Positions 33,893 to 45,250 of a DNA stretch of 64,000 nt are shown here, piece by piece. This DNA comes from Podarcis raffonei. Its lineage: Eukaryota; Chordata; Lepidosauria; Squamata; Lacertidae. Below the pieces are notes generated by a model that was not told where the DNA came from, ran no database searches, and saw only the letters and a program-made list of their open reading frames with translations. The stretch's first letter is position 1, and every line of letters starts with the position of its first letter. The stretch lies in the NCBI RefSeq assembly GCF_027172205.1, contig NC_070614.1, positions 30,938,501-31,002,500 of the forward strand, read 5' to 3'. Made by a program: the position numbers and the translations under genes.

Positions 33893-35571
33893 ACGTTTTA
33901 ACACTACAATACTATTCAGTTTGTTTCAGAAGCAAGTCCCATTAGTTAAATGGCGGCTTACTCTCAGACAAGTGAGTATAGGACTGCAGCTGTAGTTTAT
34001 TAGTATGAACATGACACTAGCTTGATATATTTCATTGTATTTGGGTAAGACAATTATACATTATAGTGAAAGGATGTTTTATGTCATTACAGTTGTAAAC
34101 CGCAAAATTCAGAGATTAGTTCAATATTCATCAATATGTCATATTCAGATTTACTCCCCACCTCATTCCCATGCCAGCTCTTCTAATAAGCAGCCGTTGT
34201 TCTTTATTATGTATGCCAACATGGAGTCCTGCAGATTTTCTTGAACTCCTATGCTTATAACCCCTAGACAACATGGTCTGGGCTGATGAGAGTTGCAGTT
34301 CAACAACATACCAAAGTCCACAACTTGGCTACCTTCATTCTATGCCTTTCCTCAACACAGACTCATCAATGCCTGTTTCTCTAAGCCTCTTTTCTCTGAC
34401 AATGTTGCTTCCATCAATTGACTCTTTTTTCTTCAGCAACACATCCTCTTCAGTCTGTTTTCTACTCAAGCTTGCTAATCCTCCACCATGGTATCTTTCA
34501 TCTAATTTCATGATGCTTCTTCTCTGGCACTGTGTATTGTTACAAGTTTATGGGTGCAAGACCAATATAATCTCTGGATCAAGCTAGTGCTAGAATTTAA
34601 TTAAGGCTTCATGCATTAGAACTAAGTGCCAGATACACGCGTAATAAGCTCTGTACTAGATACTTCTGTCCTCTGGAATCAGCATGTGTTAAAATCTAAT
34701 TAAATTTCCCATGAGGTGATAGCCTGGGCTAATGGGTCATTAAGACAATAAAGGATCAAAGGAACATGGTGTGGAAACAAACATGTTGAAGAAACATTTC
34801 AGGGGGTCATATTTCCCAAGGGGAATAAAGAGATGAGTTCAGCCAGTTGTGTATTTTCCAGTTATAAATCTAAAGCTTCAAATCAGGCCAAGTAAATCAA
34901 TAACAACATACTGAGCAGTAGGATCTACGTTAGGTTCTTTCACTCCCAGTGATGTCTGCTAAGAAATTAGAAGGGCCGCATCACTGTCTTAAGAGTCCTT
35001 CACTGATTTCACAAATAAAAGCATTGAGTTTACTTGAATGGGTTTTTAGAATGTCACAGCCAAAGATTAGTGTTTTTACAGACTGCAAGCAATATGTCTG
35101 CCTCTCAGGTGAGGATTTAGACATTGAACAAAATTTATGTTTTTCTCTTTGATAAATGCTAAAGTGTTAATTTTCCAAAAAAAATTCAATAAGTTAACAC
35201 CATATTGCTTGCCCATAGAAAGTCTTGTGAGAAAACTACTACAGCATATAAATGTAGGACCATATTGGGTTTAATGGTCTTCAGTGTTTGGTCCATACAA
35301 ACTGGTTGTATCTAAATATATGCATTTCCAATGTTTGCTTTAAAAAACCCAGATTTTTAAAAAAACAAAATGCATTTGTATCACAAACACAAAAACCATG
35401 CTCCATTTTCTTCTTCTTCCAAAGTGTACATACAGTTAACAACAGCAAGAGAAAAAAGTTCTGAAATCTGTAATGAGAAGGATGCAAAATCATACCTTTT
35501 GCCTAAAAGACTATGTAGGCTGGTGCTCTGAGGCAGGGAGTATTCTTAAAAACAGAAATCATTTTATACAC
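33893..35571. other. Intergenic, short repeat traces
   Basis: 33925-33997 matches the short palindromic reptile repeat (aagtcccattagttaaatgg ... ataggactgcag). No other named feature; the ORF 34273-34587 is featureless. Confidence 0.4.
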
Positions 35572-35920
35572 TGTTATGAATTTTTTTATGGGGGGCAGGG
35601 GTGGGGCAGGCTGTAGTCTTGAGCCCCTGGAGTGGAGTTTTGTGAGCTAGAAAGTGGACACTGGCAGGCTGGGTAGCTGGGAGGCAAAGCTATACCTGAT
35701 TTCTGTTGGAATCCAAGGCTGTGGCTATGGGAGAATCAAGAACCTCATGGGATGTTAATGCTGTGAGCCCCCCCCCCCATCATAGGCTCAGGTTGTATAT
35801 AGGTGTAAATAAACCACCGCAGTCTCCACTGTCTCCATTCCAAAGGAAATAAGGACCCTGGGTGAGTGCCTGGAACCCCTAGAATCTCATACGGCTTGGA
35901 GATTTGGGTCTTTGTCCGCA
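35572..35920 (+). mobile_element. Solo-LTR-like fossil, 349 bp
   Basis: The block begins TGTTATGAA and ends TTTGTCCGCA, i.e. TG...CA termini. Toward the 3' end it has a TATATA box (35789-35794), then AATAAA (35806-35811), then a pyrimidine-rich stretch CAGTCTCCACTGTCTCCATT. This order (TATA, polyadenylation signal, short U5-like end) is that of a retroviral LTR. No adjacent internal region is recognised. A clear target duplication was not found (ATAC occurs near both ends but not exactly at the termini). Family unnamed. Confidence 0.55.
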
Positions 35921-36911
35921 ATACTATGCATTAAGCACTATTTTGTATATTTACATTATTTTAAACCCATTCAAATGTTCCCAGCATGTGGCTACATACA
36001 GCAGTACTAGTCTTACCGCTTTCTCTATGTCTATAACAAAGAATACAGCAAATTACCCACAAAACCACCAGGCAGGGGCATAACATCCCTTTGCAAACTG
36101 CCCTTGTAAACTTTAAAGAAACCTGGCCCATCAAGACTTTCCTTACACTGCATGCCCTTGTCCATCACAACCCACTTCTTCATACTCCACATTTGTTCCA
36201 TTGACCTTCACTCTACTTATAGCATCCCAGTTCCTCCATGTATTCTCACACTCACTCCTTGTCTCATTGCAATGTGTGAGAGTTGCATATAGATGAAATG
36301 TTTAGCTATCTGCACTGCTTTAAACACTGTCTTGCTGAGGAACCCTGCCTCCCTGCCTGCAATCAGACATTTTTGGTCACAACCAGCCAACTGTCTTTGC
36401 TCAGTAGCAAAACAAAGGAGCACATGTTGCTACTGATGTGCTTGTTGCCAGCCTTCTTCCTTCCCTGAACTTACCTGTCACTCCAAAAGTGCTTAGTTAT
36501 CACCAGCCTTCGCCAGTGCTTGGATGCCAATGCTTCTAATACTTCCAAAAGGAGGAATCACTGGAGGTGATGCCCTGTCTACTTGTTTGCTTTAAATGAC
36601 AAAAGGGTGCCATTTGGATGCAATTTCTGCCTGAGTTGCAGTGGTGGAGGATCAGTAAAAACAACAACACAAAAACACACAATGTTGTAAAATACATTTA
36701 GTGCATTTTCAATGCAACTCCTATGGAATGTGATGTGTACAGAAAGTTCAGTCTTTAAAAAAAGTTTTTCAGAAGACGTGGATAAAATTTGGATGCAATA
36801 TCATAGATGTTCTTAAACATGAGAGGGAAATAACTACTGAATTTGTAAGGATACAGTTATACAAGGTAATTAATTGTGCTCACTCAATTGAGGTATGTAT
36901 ACTATTATCAT
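35921..36911. other. Intergenic downstream of the 36912 OR
   Basis: No gene seen. The overlapping ORFs at 36217-36468 are featureless. Confidence 0.4.
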
Positions 36912-37889
36912 CTACTTAACTATGCCACTAAAAATCCTACTTGTTTGGAGCGCACGCTTCCCACTGATTGCTTTCCGGAGAGCATCTTTGACCTCTTTGT
37001 TTCTCAGGCAGTATATAATTGGGTTAAGCATGGGAGTAACCACAGTATAGAACATGGACACAATTTTGTTGAAATTCACTGAATCAATAGAGAAATTTGA
37101 TGTTGGGCGGACATACATGAACATTAGAGTGCCATAGAAAATGGTCACTACAACTAAATGGGAACCGCAAGTTGAGAAGGCTTTTTGGCGGCCTGTCGAT
37201 GAAGGGATTTTCAGAACAGCGATGAGGATGAGGATGTACGATATCAGAATGAGGAGGAAGGAGCTAACAATGACGCTTGTGGCCACTATGAAATTGGACA
37301 GTTCTGCTTCATGTGGGCTTGTGCAAGAGAGTTTCAGTAAAGGTGGTGCATCACAAAAGAAGTGATTGATCTCATTTGGGCCACAAAATGGCAGCCTGCA
37401 AAGCGCAACTAATGGAGGGATGTTAACTATGAAGGCACCAATCCAAGAGCTTACAGCTAGCTTAAGGCAAACTTTGTCATTCATGAGTGTAGGATATCGA
37501 AGAGGATTGCATATGGCTAAATAGCGATCAAATGCCATGATAGCCAGAATGAAACATTCTGCAGTACCAAGTGTAATAAGAAAGTAGAGTTGAGTAATGC
37601 AGCCTGCATATGTAATGGATTTGTTCTTATCTAGGAATACTTCTAGCATCTTTGGAACAATGTTGGAGGTGTACCATATCTCCAGGAAGGAGAAATTGCT
37701 GAGGAAAAAGTACATGGGTGTTTGGAGATGTTGGTCAATACGTACTATGGTGATAATGATGAGGTGTCCACACAAGGTCAAGATGTAGACAACCAACCCC
37801 ACAAAGAAGAGGAGAAGCTGAAGATTCTTCAGACTTGGGAAGCCCAAGATGATAAAATGGGTTACTGCAGTTTGATTGCCAATCAACAT
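36912..37889 (-). CDS. Olfactory receptor, family 6-like, TM1 Asn replaced by His
   Basis: Open 325-aa odorant receptor. The MLIGNQTAV start lies about 18 nt after a 3' splice site TTTCCTGCTTCATAG. Features: NQT site (5-7); TPMYFFLSNFSFLEIWYTS in TM2; C97 (AGC); IMAFDRYLAICNPLRY (118-133); EL2 FCGPN, FFCDAPP, LSC; SYILIL in TM5; RQKAFSTCGSHLVVVTIFYGT in TM6; PMLNPIIYCLRNKEVK in TM7. FLEIWYTS and FFCDAPPLLKLSC fit family 6. Two oddities: residue 42 in TM1 is His (GHL, codon CAC) where class A GPCRs almost always have Asn (position 1.50); and EL3 has extra residues (SIDSVNFNKIVS). The C-tail of about 30 residues is longer than usual. It is head-to-head with the OR at 41793, 3.9 kb apart. Confidence 0.9.
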   Translation of the reverse strand: MLIGNQTAVTHFIILGFPSLKNLQLLLFFVGLVVYILTLCGHLIIITIVRIDQHLQTPMYFFLSNFSFLEIWYTSNIVPKMLEVFLDKNKSITYAGCITQLYFLITLGTAECFILAIMAFDRYLAICNPLRYPTLMNDKVCLKLAVSSWIGAFIVNIPPLVALCRLPFCGPNEINHFFCDAPPLLKLSCTSPHEAELSNFIVATSVIVSSFLLILISYILILIAVLKIPSSTGRQKAFSTCGSHLVVVTIFYGTLMFMYVRPTSNFSIDSVNFNKIVSMFYTVVTPMLNPIIYCLRNKEVKDALRKAISGKRALQTSRIFSGIVK

Positions 37890-39186
37890 GCTGATGTACT
37901 TGTGGATCTATGAAGCAGGAAACAAAAAGATACATATATCAAATAATCATCTGACATAGAATAATGATCATTGTGAAAAAAGTTAGAGAATTTTTGATGC
38001 TAAACACACCTGATGTGCATCTAAGCACGTTTCTATGATGTTATCTGAAGAGAAGAGAAAAAGGGAGACAGAGAAAGTGATGCTAACAGTCACTGGGTAT
38101 AGTTAAAAAAGTGGAAATATATATATAATTGCTGATGCTTTACTGTTTACAAAGTTTTGTTGCCTGCTTCTTCAAGGTGGAATTCACGATGTTGTAAGTA
38201 CTCTGAAATTTCAGATGGGAGGTGAACCTGAATGGTAACTGCTTCCCAAAAACTTTGCAGTATGTTCAAGATTGAGACAGGATTTGAGCACAAGGTTTTA
38301 TGTCTCACAGATTTGTTTATTACAGTATCCTAATGTATACTTTCCATTTGGTTCAATGCTTATTATGTTCAGGGTTTTCCGTTTATTTCAATAGGTGTTA
38401 GGATATTCTCATGGATTAATTACCCATGCTCATTAAATGACCATTTCTGATTTTTTTCAATTTAGCTCTACTGTTGAAGTTCCCTTTGGAAGTTACAAAT
38501 TCCACTTAGACGTGATGGCCAATGATTCAGGGACACAACTACAGTAGCAGCATTTTAGGAGCTACTTTATTAATTTGCAACTTACCTTTTTTAAATTTGA
38601 AGAAGACTGAAACCTCACTGTTTCCTTTCTTAAGAGCTGAAGTGGAAGGTGCTGCTAAGGAGATGAGACTATGCTGATCATATCTGGAAGGCAGTCAGAT
38701 AGCTCAGGAGACTCAGAGCAGTTCTTCCTTTATGAATATAGATAATTGGAGATGATGTTTAAGAGAAAGTCATGAAGAACTATCTCCACTAAATGAAAAA
38801 AGGACATAGTAAATATAACATTTTTCATCATGCACCTCAATTCTCTCTGGAAGTTTTATTACACAGAGGACCTACTGTGGGACTAGTTAATTAGTAGGCA
38901 CTGCAATTTGTCCACCTCCCTGCAGACAGACTCCACATGTGCAATATTTTCTGTCTTATGGTGTGATCCTATACATGCATGCTCAGAAGTAAGTCACATT
39001 AAGTTCAGTTGGGTTTACACCTATGTAAGTAGATAAAAAGAGCTGGTGGTGAGAAATCACAGAAATAGATCTGCATGAAAACATTAATCAGTACTATGGC
39101 ACTTTTTCATGTGTTACATCAACTACATAGTTGACCATCCATCTTTGACACAAGGACTTCAATGAATTGAATCAAAGCATTTAAAG

Positions 39187-39259
39187 GAAGATGCGGGTAG
39201 CGCTGTGGGTTAAACCACAGAGCCTAGGACTTGCTGATCAGAAGGTCGGCGGTTCGAAT
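39187..39259 (+). mobile_element. Sauria-type SINE, tRNA-derived head fragment (plus)
   Basis: About 70 bp matching the tRNA-related head: GCGCTGTGGGTTAAACCACAGAGCCTAGG (A-box side) and GGTCGGCGGTTCGAAT (B box). It stops abruptly after the B box. It lies at the left edge of the second duplicated copy and points opposite to the SINE at 39337-39709, so the two heads form an inverted pair. Confidence 0.8.
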
Positions 39260-39336
39260 GGAAAGTATTGTTAAAGAGGCAACAAAGTGTTGATCATTTC
39301 TGGAAGGCAATCAGATATCTCTGTAGTCTAAGGATA

Positions 39337-39709
39337 AAAATGTAAAGGTAAAGGTACCCCTGCCCATATGGGCCAGTCGTGTCCGACTCTAGGGTTGTGC
39401 GCCCATCTCACTTAAGAGGCCAGGGGCTAGCGCTGTCCGGAGACACTTCCGGGTCACGTGGCCAGCGTGATGAAGCTGCTCTGGCGAGCCGGCACTAGCG
39501 CAGCACACGGAAACGCCGTTTACCTTCCCGCTATAAAGCGGTACCTATTTATCTACTTGCACTTAAGAGTGCTTTCGAACTGCTAGGTGGGCAGGAGCTG
39601 GGACCGAACGACGGGAGCTCACCCCGCCGCGGGGATTTGAACCGCTGACCATACGATCGGCAAGTCCTAGGTGCTGAGGTTTTACCCACAGCGCCACCTG
39701 CGTCCCACC
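39337..39709 (-). mobile_element. Sauria-type SINE, near full length (minus)
   Basis: Flanked by an exact 12-bp target duplication agtctaaggata (39325-39336 and 39710-39721). Minus orientation. The tRNA-derived head is at the right end (rc of GATTTGAACCGCTGACCATA covers the B box), then the conserved AAGTAGATAAATAGGTACCG core and the CACGTGACCCGGAAG block, and a 3' end of ACCTTTACCTTTACAT repeats. The family is known from reptiles and is thought to be mobilised by Bov-B LINEs. Confidence 0.9.
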
Positions 39710-39965
39710 AGTCTAAGGATAGTTCTTGCTTAATGAATATGGATAATTGAAGATGATTTTTCAGAGGATTGTTGCAAAGAATTACTGAATCTCATTCTAT
39801 GAGGCAAAAAGAGCTATGGTAAATATAACAGGTTTCATTATGTATCTCAATTCTCTGTGGAATTTGCGTTCCACAGAGGCTCTACTCTGGGATTAGTTCA
39901 TTAGTAGGCTAAACTCTGGGGAAGAGAGAAATATTCTGAAGTTTGTCCACCTTTGTATGTACATG

Positions 39966-41620
39966 CACCTTATTTGCATAACCTTTCCCACGACATTTAG
40001 AAGGGGGGGGGGTTAAAAATGAGTGTATAGGCATACAAATGAGTTTCACTTTTCTTGTATTTTATATCATACACATGATTGTGGCAGTTCATGATGTTCT
40101 GCAGTGCATTGTTAATAGGCTATAGCACTTCCTAACATTAAGGAACACATCCTAACACGTAGCTTGAATCAACTCCTATTAAATAGTGGTCTGTCCTCTT
40201 CTCATTACTCGCACTCCAACATTCTCATTTAGCTGCTGGGGGGTTTCTCAGATCAATTAAAGATGGTGAAATATTTTCCACCACTTTCATCAGCACAGTT
40301 TGCAGAGTCTCACTGATAAGGCTGTCTAACTTTAAGCTCTAGGGTTTGATCCCTTGGAGATCAGGTCCCCATGAGTTTGAATACAGGTATGCTGATGAAA
40401 TAGGTTCAATGTATAAAGTAGACATGCAAATCTCCCCATGAAAAGATAATATAATTTATCTTTAGGTCTTCTTTTCACATCATCTTGTCCCAACACCTGG
40501 CCAGTCCTCATGGCAGTCATGATGGGACCAACTATTTTCAAATGCATGATCTGCATCATTTGTGAGTATAGCCACATTGCAGAATGAAAATGGACAAAAC
40601 GTTTTAAAATATGTACTTTTCTTTTCTTTTCAGGGTTTTTCTTTAATGAAGTAGTTCAATGTGTATATAATTTATTGATTTTAATTCTACTTACAAAAAT
40701 GTCACATTGCCAGGATATGTGAGAAAGAAATGCTTTTTTGTTCTTTCTTAAACTTAGTAAATTTTTCAAAGAAAAATTGGAGATTATATATGTAATAGCA
40801 CATAAACTGTTATGAGGAGGAATGTTGAGAGTTGAGAGGAATGTAGAACTCCAGAAGGATTATATTTGTTATTCTTAATACTGGGAGAAACATTCAGCTG
40901 AGAAGTGTGGGGTATGTGTGAAACCACTGGATTATTCTTCAGGCAGAAATCAGGTCAGGTTGGCTTAAATTTATAGGTGAGCTGTCTAAATATTGGCTCA
41001 CACTTTAAATGCAAACACACACATTTTTTTAGCACCTGCAAAAACCATTATTCTTTAGACGAGCCTGCCCAGGTATTTAGAAAGCTGAGGTAATTTTAAT
41101 CTGTTTTAGTATTTTAACATTTGTATGTTTTAAAGTGTGGCTGTGTTTCCCCCCCCCCTTGATTTTACTGTTTTATCCTTTATCTTTTCTGGTCTCTGAT
41201 TGGAAGCATAGGTTCATATCCCACATATGACAAATCCTCATGGTCTGGATGGCTCATCTGGAGTGTGGTGCTCAATTTAGTATGATTTCCTCTTAACCAA
41301 GCATTCATAGAGTAACAGCACTAGGCAGCAATTGTGTGCAATTAACAAGTTCCACTGGAATCAATAGAAGAGGTACAGTGATAGCATGCATTACTCTACA
41401 TGAGCAGTGTAATGCACGCTGTAAGTTTAGTGGCATTTCCAAGTCCCCAAGTCCACTCTCCAAATAATGACCTTATATTATCAATAGATATAAATGCAAA
41501 GAAACTCCTTTCCCCCCTTCCACCACTCAAGACTACAACATTTCTTAAGCACACTGGCAATGTTATTTACTTTGACTGCTGTGAAGGTTAGTGATCATAG
41601 AATTCTTTTCTTTCTTTCAG
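39966..41620. other. Intergenic upstream of the 41793 OR
   Basis: No gene. G-run at 40003-40012 and C-run at 41150-41157. It ends at a 3' splice site TTCTTTCTTTCAG (41608-41620) for the next OR. The ORF 40332-40577 is featureless. Confidence 0.4.
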
Positions 41621-41792
41621 TCATAGATTTCTTCGCTTTGACTGATGTCCTGTCCTTGAAAAAATTCATCTGAAGCCTTTTCTAGGTTAAACCTCTTCAA
41701 CTGATATATCATAAGAAGTACACAGAATGCTTTCACTTTAGGGCAAACAACTGTTCTTTTTTGGTTTCCACAAAAGAACAACCAATCATAAT

Positions 41793-42734
41793 ATGGATCT
41801 CTCAAACCATACAACAGTGAGTGAATTTCTTATCACAGGATTTCCCAACCTGGAAAAAAGCAGATTTCCAATATTTACGCTAGTACTAATTATGTACACA
41901 CTAACAGTGATAGGAAACATGGTTATAGTATTCATCACCAGGTATGAAAATTCTCTTAACACCCCCATGTACTTCTTCCTGGGCAATTTTTCCTTGCTGG
42001 AGATCTGTTTTACCTCAGTCACAGCCCCAACAATATTGGTTGATCTCATTAGAAAAAAGAATGTTGTATCCTTCAAGAACTGCCTTACCCAAATATATTT
42101 TTTCCATGCTCTTGGTGGCATTGAGTGCCTCCTTTTGGCTGCCATGGCATATGATAGATATGTGGCTGTACGTTCTCCTTTAAGATACAACACCATTATG
42201 AATAGTGTTGTCTATCATCAGCTTGCTACTTGGTCTTGGGTCACAGGCTTGGTTCTGCCATTGATCCCAACAATTCTCATATCTCAGCTCAACTATTGTG
42301 GGAGCAATATAGTGGACCATTTCTTCTGTGACATTTTGCCATTGCTGAGGCTGGTTTGCAACAGGACCCAGCTCAACGAGATGCTGAGTTTCTTCATCTG
42401 CTCCTTTCTCCTTGTTGGGTCATTCACAATAACTGTGGCTTCTTATGCCGCCATCTTGATCACTGTTCTGGGCATTCGTTCTTCCGATGGACGGAAAAAG
42501 GCCTTCTCCACCTTTGCTTCCCATTTGACAGTGGTTGGTATCTATTATGGAACAATGATGTTCATTTATGTCAGGCCCACCCGAAACCTCTCCTTCAATA
42601 TGGACCAGTTGGTAGCTGTCTTCTACTGCCTGGTCACTCCACTCTTGAATCCCATCATATATAGCCTCAGGAACAAGGAGGTGAAAGAGGCCCTTAAAAA
42701 AGTTCTCTGTAGAAAACAGGAAGGACTGAATTGA
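41793..42734 (+). CDS. Olfactory receptor, family 6-like, two conserved Cys replaced
   Basis: Open 313-aa odorant receptor. The MDLSNHTT start lies in the exon after the 3' splice site at 41620, giving about 172 nt of 5' UTR in that exon, longer than its neighbours. Features: NHT site (5-7); GN (41-42); TPMYFFLGNFSLLEICFTS; C97 (KNC); AAMAYDRYVAVRSPLRY (117-133); EL2 YCGSN, FFCDILP, LVC; SYAAIL in TM5; RKKAFSTFASHLTVVGIYYGT in TM6; PLLNPIIYSLRNKEVKEALKK in TM7. At IL2, AVRSPLRY has Arg127 where ORs have Cys (AICxPL). In TM6, STFASHL has Phe where ORs have Cys (STCxSHL). Both are intracellular-side OR signature positions tied to G-protein coupling, so signalling may be altered. Family 6 or 11 by eye; subfamily uncertain. 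Confidence 0.9.
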   Translation: MDLSNHTTVSEFLITGFPNLEKSRFPIFTLVLIMYTLTVIGNMVIVFITRYENSLNTPMYFFLGNFSLLEICFTSVTAPTILVDLIRKKNVVSFKNCLTQIYFFHALGGIECLLLAAMAYDRYVAVRSPLRYNTIMNSVVYHQLATWSWVTGLVLPLIPTILISQLNYCGSNIVDHFFCDILPLLRLVCNRTQLNEMLSFFICSFLLVGSFTITVASYAAILITVLGIRSSDGRKKAFSTFASHLTVVGIYYGTMMFIYVRPTRNLSFNMDQLVAVFYCLVTPLLNPIIYSLRNKEVKEALKKVLCRKQEGLN

Positions 42735-43209
42735 TAAGTTACTCTTCTGGAAAAAACTGAGCTGAGCTTTAACAGAGGAACATAACAGTGAACAATGTAT
42801 AAATTTTATAATGCACCACTTATAATGCCTACTTAGATACTGTATGGCCACATTTAGTAGCAATCACCATCATTTAAGCTTATGGTCACTTTTTTGCAAA
42901 ATCAACTCAGAGCAATTTACAATATCAGAACTACTAACTAAACTTGCAGAGCACTTCCATGTATGTATACTCAGAAGTAAGCTGCATGTGTATCTTTTAA
43001 TACATGCTCATCTTTTAATGCTTTGTGATATGTACATTTACCAAGAAATGAATCTGTCTGGATTTCTAAGCAATGAAGATTAAGATATCAGCATTCATTA
43101 TATACATGAACTGCATTGCTTTTAAAAACTCAATAAATTATTGGTGTAGAGACTCTCAGCCAAGGTTATTGAGCAAAAGAAAAGATAAAGATGAATGTAA
43201 ATCCTTCAC

Positions 43210-43365
43210 TGTAAAGCTATTCACCATGACTTTTAGAAGACATCTGAAGGTAGCCCTGTTTAGGGAAGTTTTCAATGTTTGATGTTTTATCATGTTTTTA
43301 ATATTCTGTTGGGAGCTGCCAAGAGTGGCTGGGGAGACCTGGCCAGATGGGTGGGGTATAAGTAA

Positions 43366-43414
<49 letters not shown>
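43210..43414 (+). mobile_element. LINE 3' end (L2/CR1 group) with (ATT)n tail
   Basis: The short frame ends RRHLKVALFREVFNV at a TGA (43280-43282), the last residues of an L2-type reverse transcriptase ORF. The 3' UTR then has GTTGGGAGCTGCCAAGAGTG and GATGGGTGGGGTATAAGTAAT, ending in about 16 ATT units (43366-43414). This is a common truncated LINE in lizards. Confidence 0.75.
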
Positions 43415-45120
43415 TTATTATTAACAGGCAAATATTATAAGTTTGAACAGGCAACCACTTTCCAAGTGGTAATTTATTGCAACATGCATATGGCCATTTA
43501 AATCCTGCTCAGACATTTGTCTCCACACAATCTTTACACACAGAGACAGCTAGCTTCACTCCACTAACACTCTAACTCTACCCTCAACCACAGGGGCAAT
43601 CCTATGCACAAGAAGGTGGAGTAAAGCAAGCCAGTATAAAAGTTAAGCTGGTTTAAAGTTACACCAAATTCAGCAGGGTGGTTGCTGCTCTGCGTAAGCC
43701 TGGCAGAGGGAAAACAAGCCTTTAAAATTGTGCTTTATGCCAGGTTGCCAAGTCATATAATTGAGCTGAATGGGTTTAGAATCCAGCCTAAGTCCACCCA
43801 CCCTTTCTTGTCCTGCCTCTTCCACATGCCTCCTAATGCCCCTTTTTGAGACTTACACTAGCCTTGACTCAGACAGCTTCAGCAGAGCCCTGGCTGAGCT
43901 GCAAAAAGCCAGTTACACTGGCATAGCATCAGCTGAGCCAGGGTTGGAGATGAAGTGCCTGCTTAGAGATCCACTGCATCCTAAGCTGCTCATCTTGGTG
44001 GAACATGCCATTTGATTGCTCCTTTAGTGGCAAAACATGTCATGTCTGAACAGGAACCCTGATCATTCCGGGTTAATGGCACAGGGGTGTTGGGACACAG
44101 GAAGCACATATATCCCTGCTCCTCTGTCCATGACTTGGAGGAAGAAACCTGATTGGTACATTGGTAAATGAGACAACCACTTCGTCCTGCCAGGAGATGA
44201 TAATCATTTTGCCATTCCCAGCTGCATCAATATAGTATAGTATATTAATAAGTATAGTAAATTTCTCTTTCTCACCTTGCAAAACCAGCTTATCAAGTAG
44301 CTACATGTACAGTATTTCTAGGTTGTTAACTGGGAAAGGGTGGAATGGATATCCCTGATTCTCGGGAATGTATTAGTACAGTAGAAGGTGTATTACAATA
44401 TCAGCTTGGCCTGCAATGAAAGGCATCCTGACTTGTGTTTCAAATGGTTAAAAGTGGTGGCAACACTTTTGAAAGTAGTTAGGATTTGCTGTCATTTCTC
44501 AAAGCTTGTGTAGTTTGCTTTCATCCACAGACTTACAACATATTTTGCCATAGTTCTAAACCTCCATGGATTCATTAGTGGGGCATTCCCATGAGCTTCC
44601 CTTAAACAAGAATATAAATAAAAACATGCTTCTTTGCTACATCACAGTGTGCTGCTTTAAAATAAGAAATAGTACTTCTTTGGTGGCCAGAGAGCGTTTT
44701 TGTGTAAGTTGGGTATGCTTGACATCCTCTGAATCTAAGGGAACCATTTGCTCTTTGGAGTATGCAAGAACAAGAACTGAGTGTTTGTGCTTCGTATTAA
44801 TAGAAAATGAAAGAAGTATGTTGCATAGGGAGGAATGATAGGGATAGTTGTTACATGTTATTTCTAAGAGCACACAAATAGTGTGCCCTCTCATTAAACC
44901 TCTTGCTATTTTTTCTTTGTGGAAGTGTCCATGATGTGGTCAGAGGCATCAAAATATAAATTCTTTTGAAACTCCCGAGATCTTCACTTGAGACGGTGCC
45001 TGTGGTCTGCATATCACAGAATGCACACTTCCTGCCAGGAAGCCATGCTATGGGCTGGACTGGTCAATATTTTCCTACTCTATTATCATATTTACACAAA
45101 CAAATTATATGTAATGGGAC
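43415..45120. other. Intergenic with unnamed interspersed repeat
   Basis: 43590-44025 starts GGCAATCCTATGCAC and ends near GATTGCTCC, with inverted-looking ends. Part of it resembles 7281-7560. It may be an old MITE-like or SINE-like repeat. The rest holds no supported gene; the overlapping ORFs at 44566-44894 are featureless. Confidence 0.4.
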
Positions 45121-45250
45121 AAGATTAGATTAGATAGATGATTGATAGATGATAGATGATAGATGATAGATGATAGATGATAGATGATAGATGATAGAGG
45201 ATAGATGATAGACGATAGACGACAGACGATAGATGATAGATGGATGATAG
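45121..45250. repeat. (GATA)-type imperfect microsatellite
   Basis: Repeating GATAGATGATA units, mostly a 7-bp TAGATGA period with GATAGACGA variants toward the end. Likely highly variable in length. Confidence 0.95.

Larger units (their letters stand above)
38630..39965. repeat. Local tandem duplication (about 300 bp unit) split by a SINE
   Basis: The sequence 38640-38935 recurs at about 39262-39336 plus 39722-39965. Shared landmarks, in order, are TCTGGAAGGCA(A/G)TCAGATA, AGTTCTT, TGAATAT(A/G)GATAATTG(A/G)AGATGAT, GTAAATATAACA, CTCAATTCTCT, CACAGAGG, GGATTAGTT / GGACTAGTT and TTTGTCCACCT. The second copy is interrupted by the SINE at 39337-39709. It lies between two divergently transcribed ORs, so it may include duplicated upstream DNA of one of them. 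Confidence 0.8.

Noticed and set aside
36876-37913. Several plus-strand ORFs opposite the OR at 36912
   Set aside because: Antisense shadows of the OR; no independent features.
45121-45250. CRISPR-like array
   Set aside because: Period of 7-11 bp with no spacers: a GATA-type microsatellite in a vertebrate genome.
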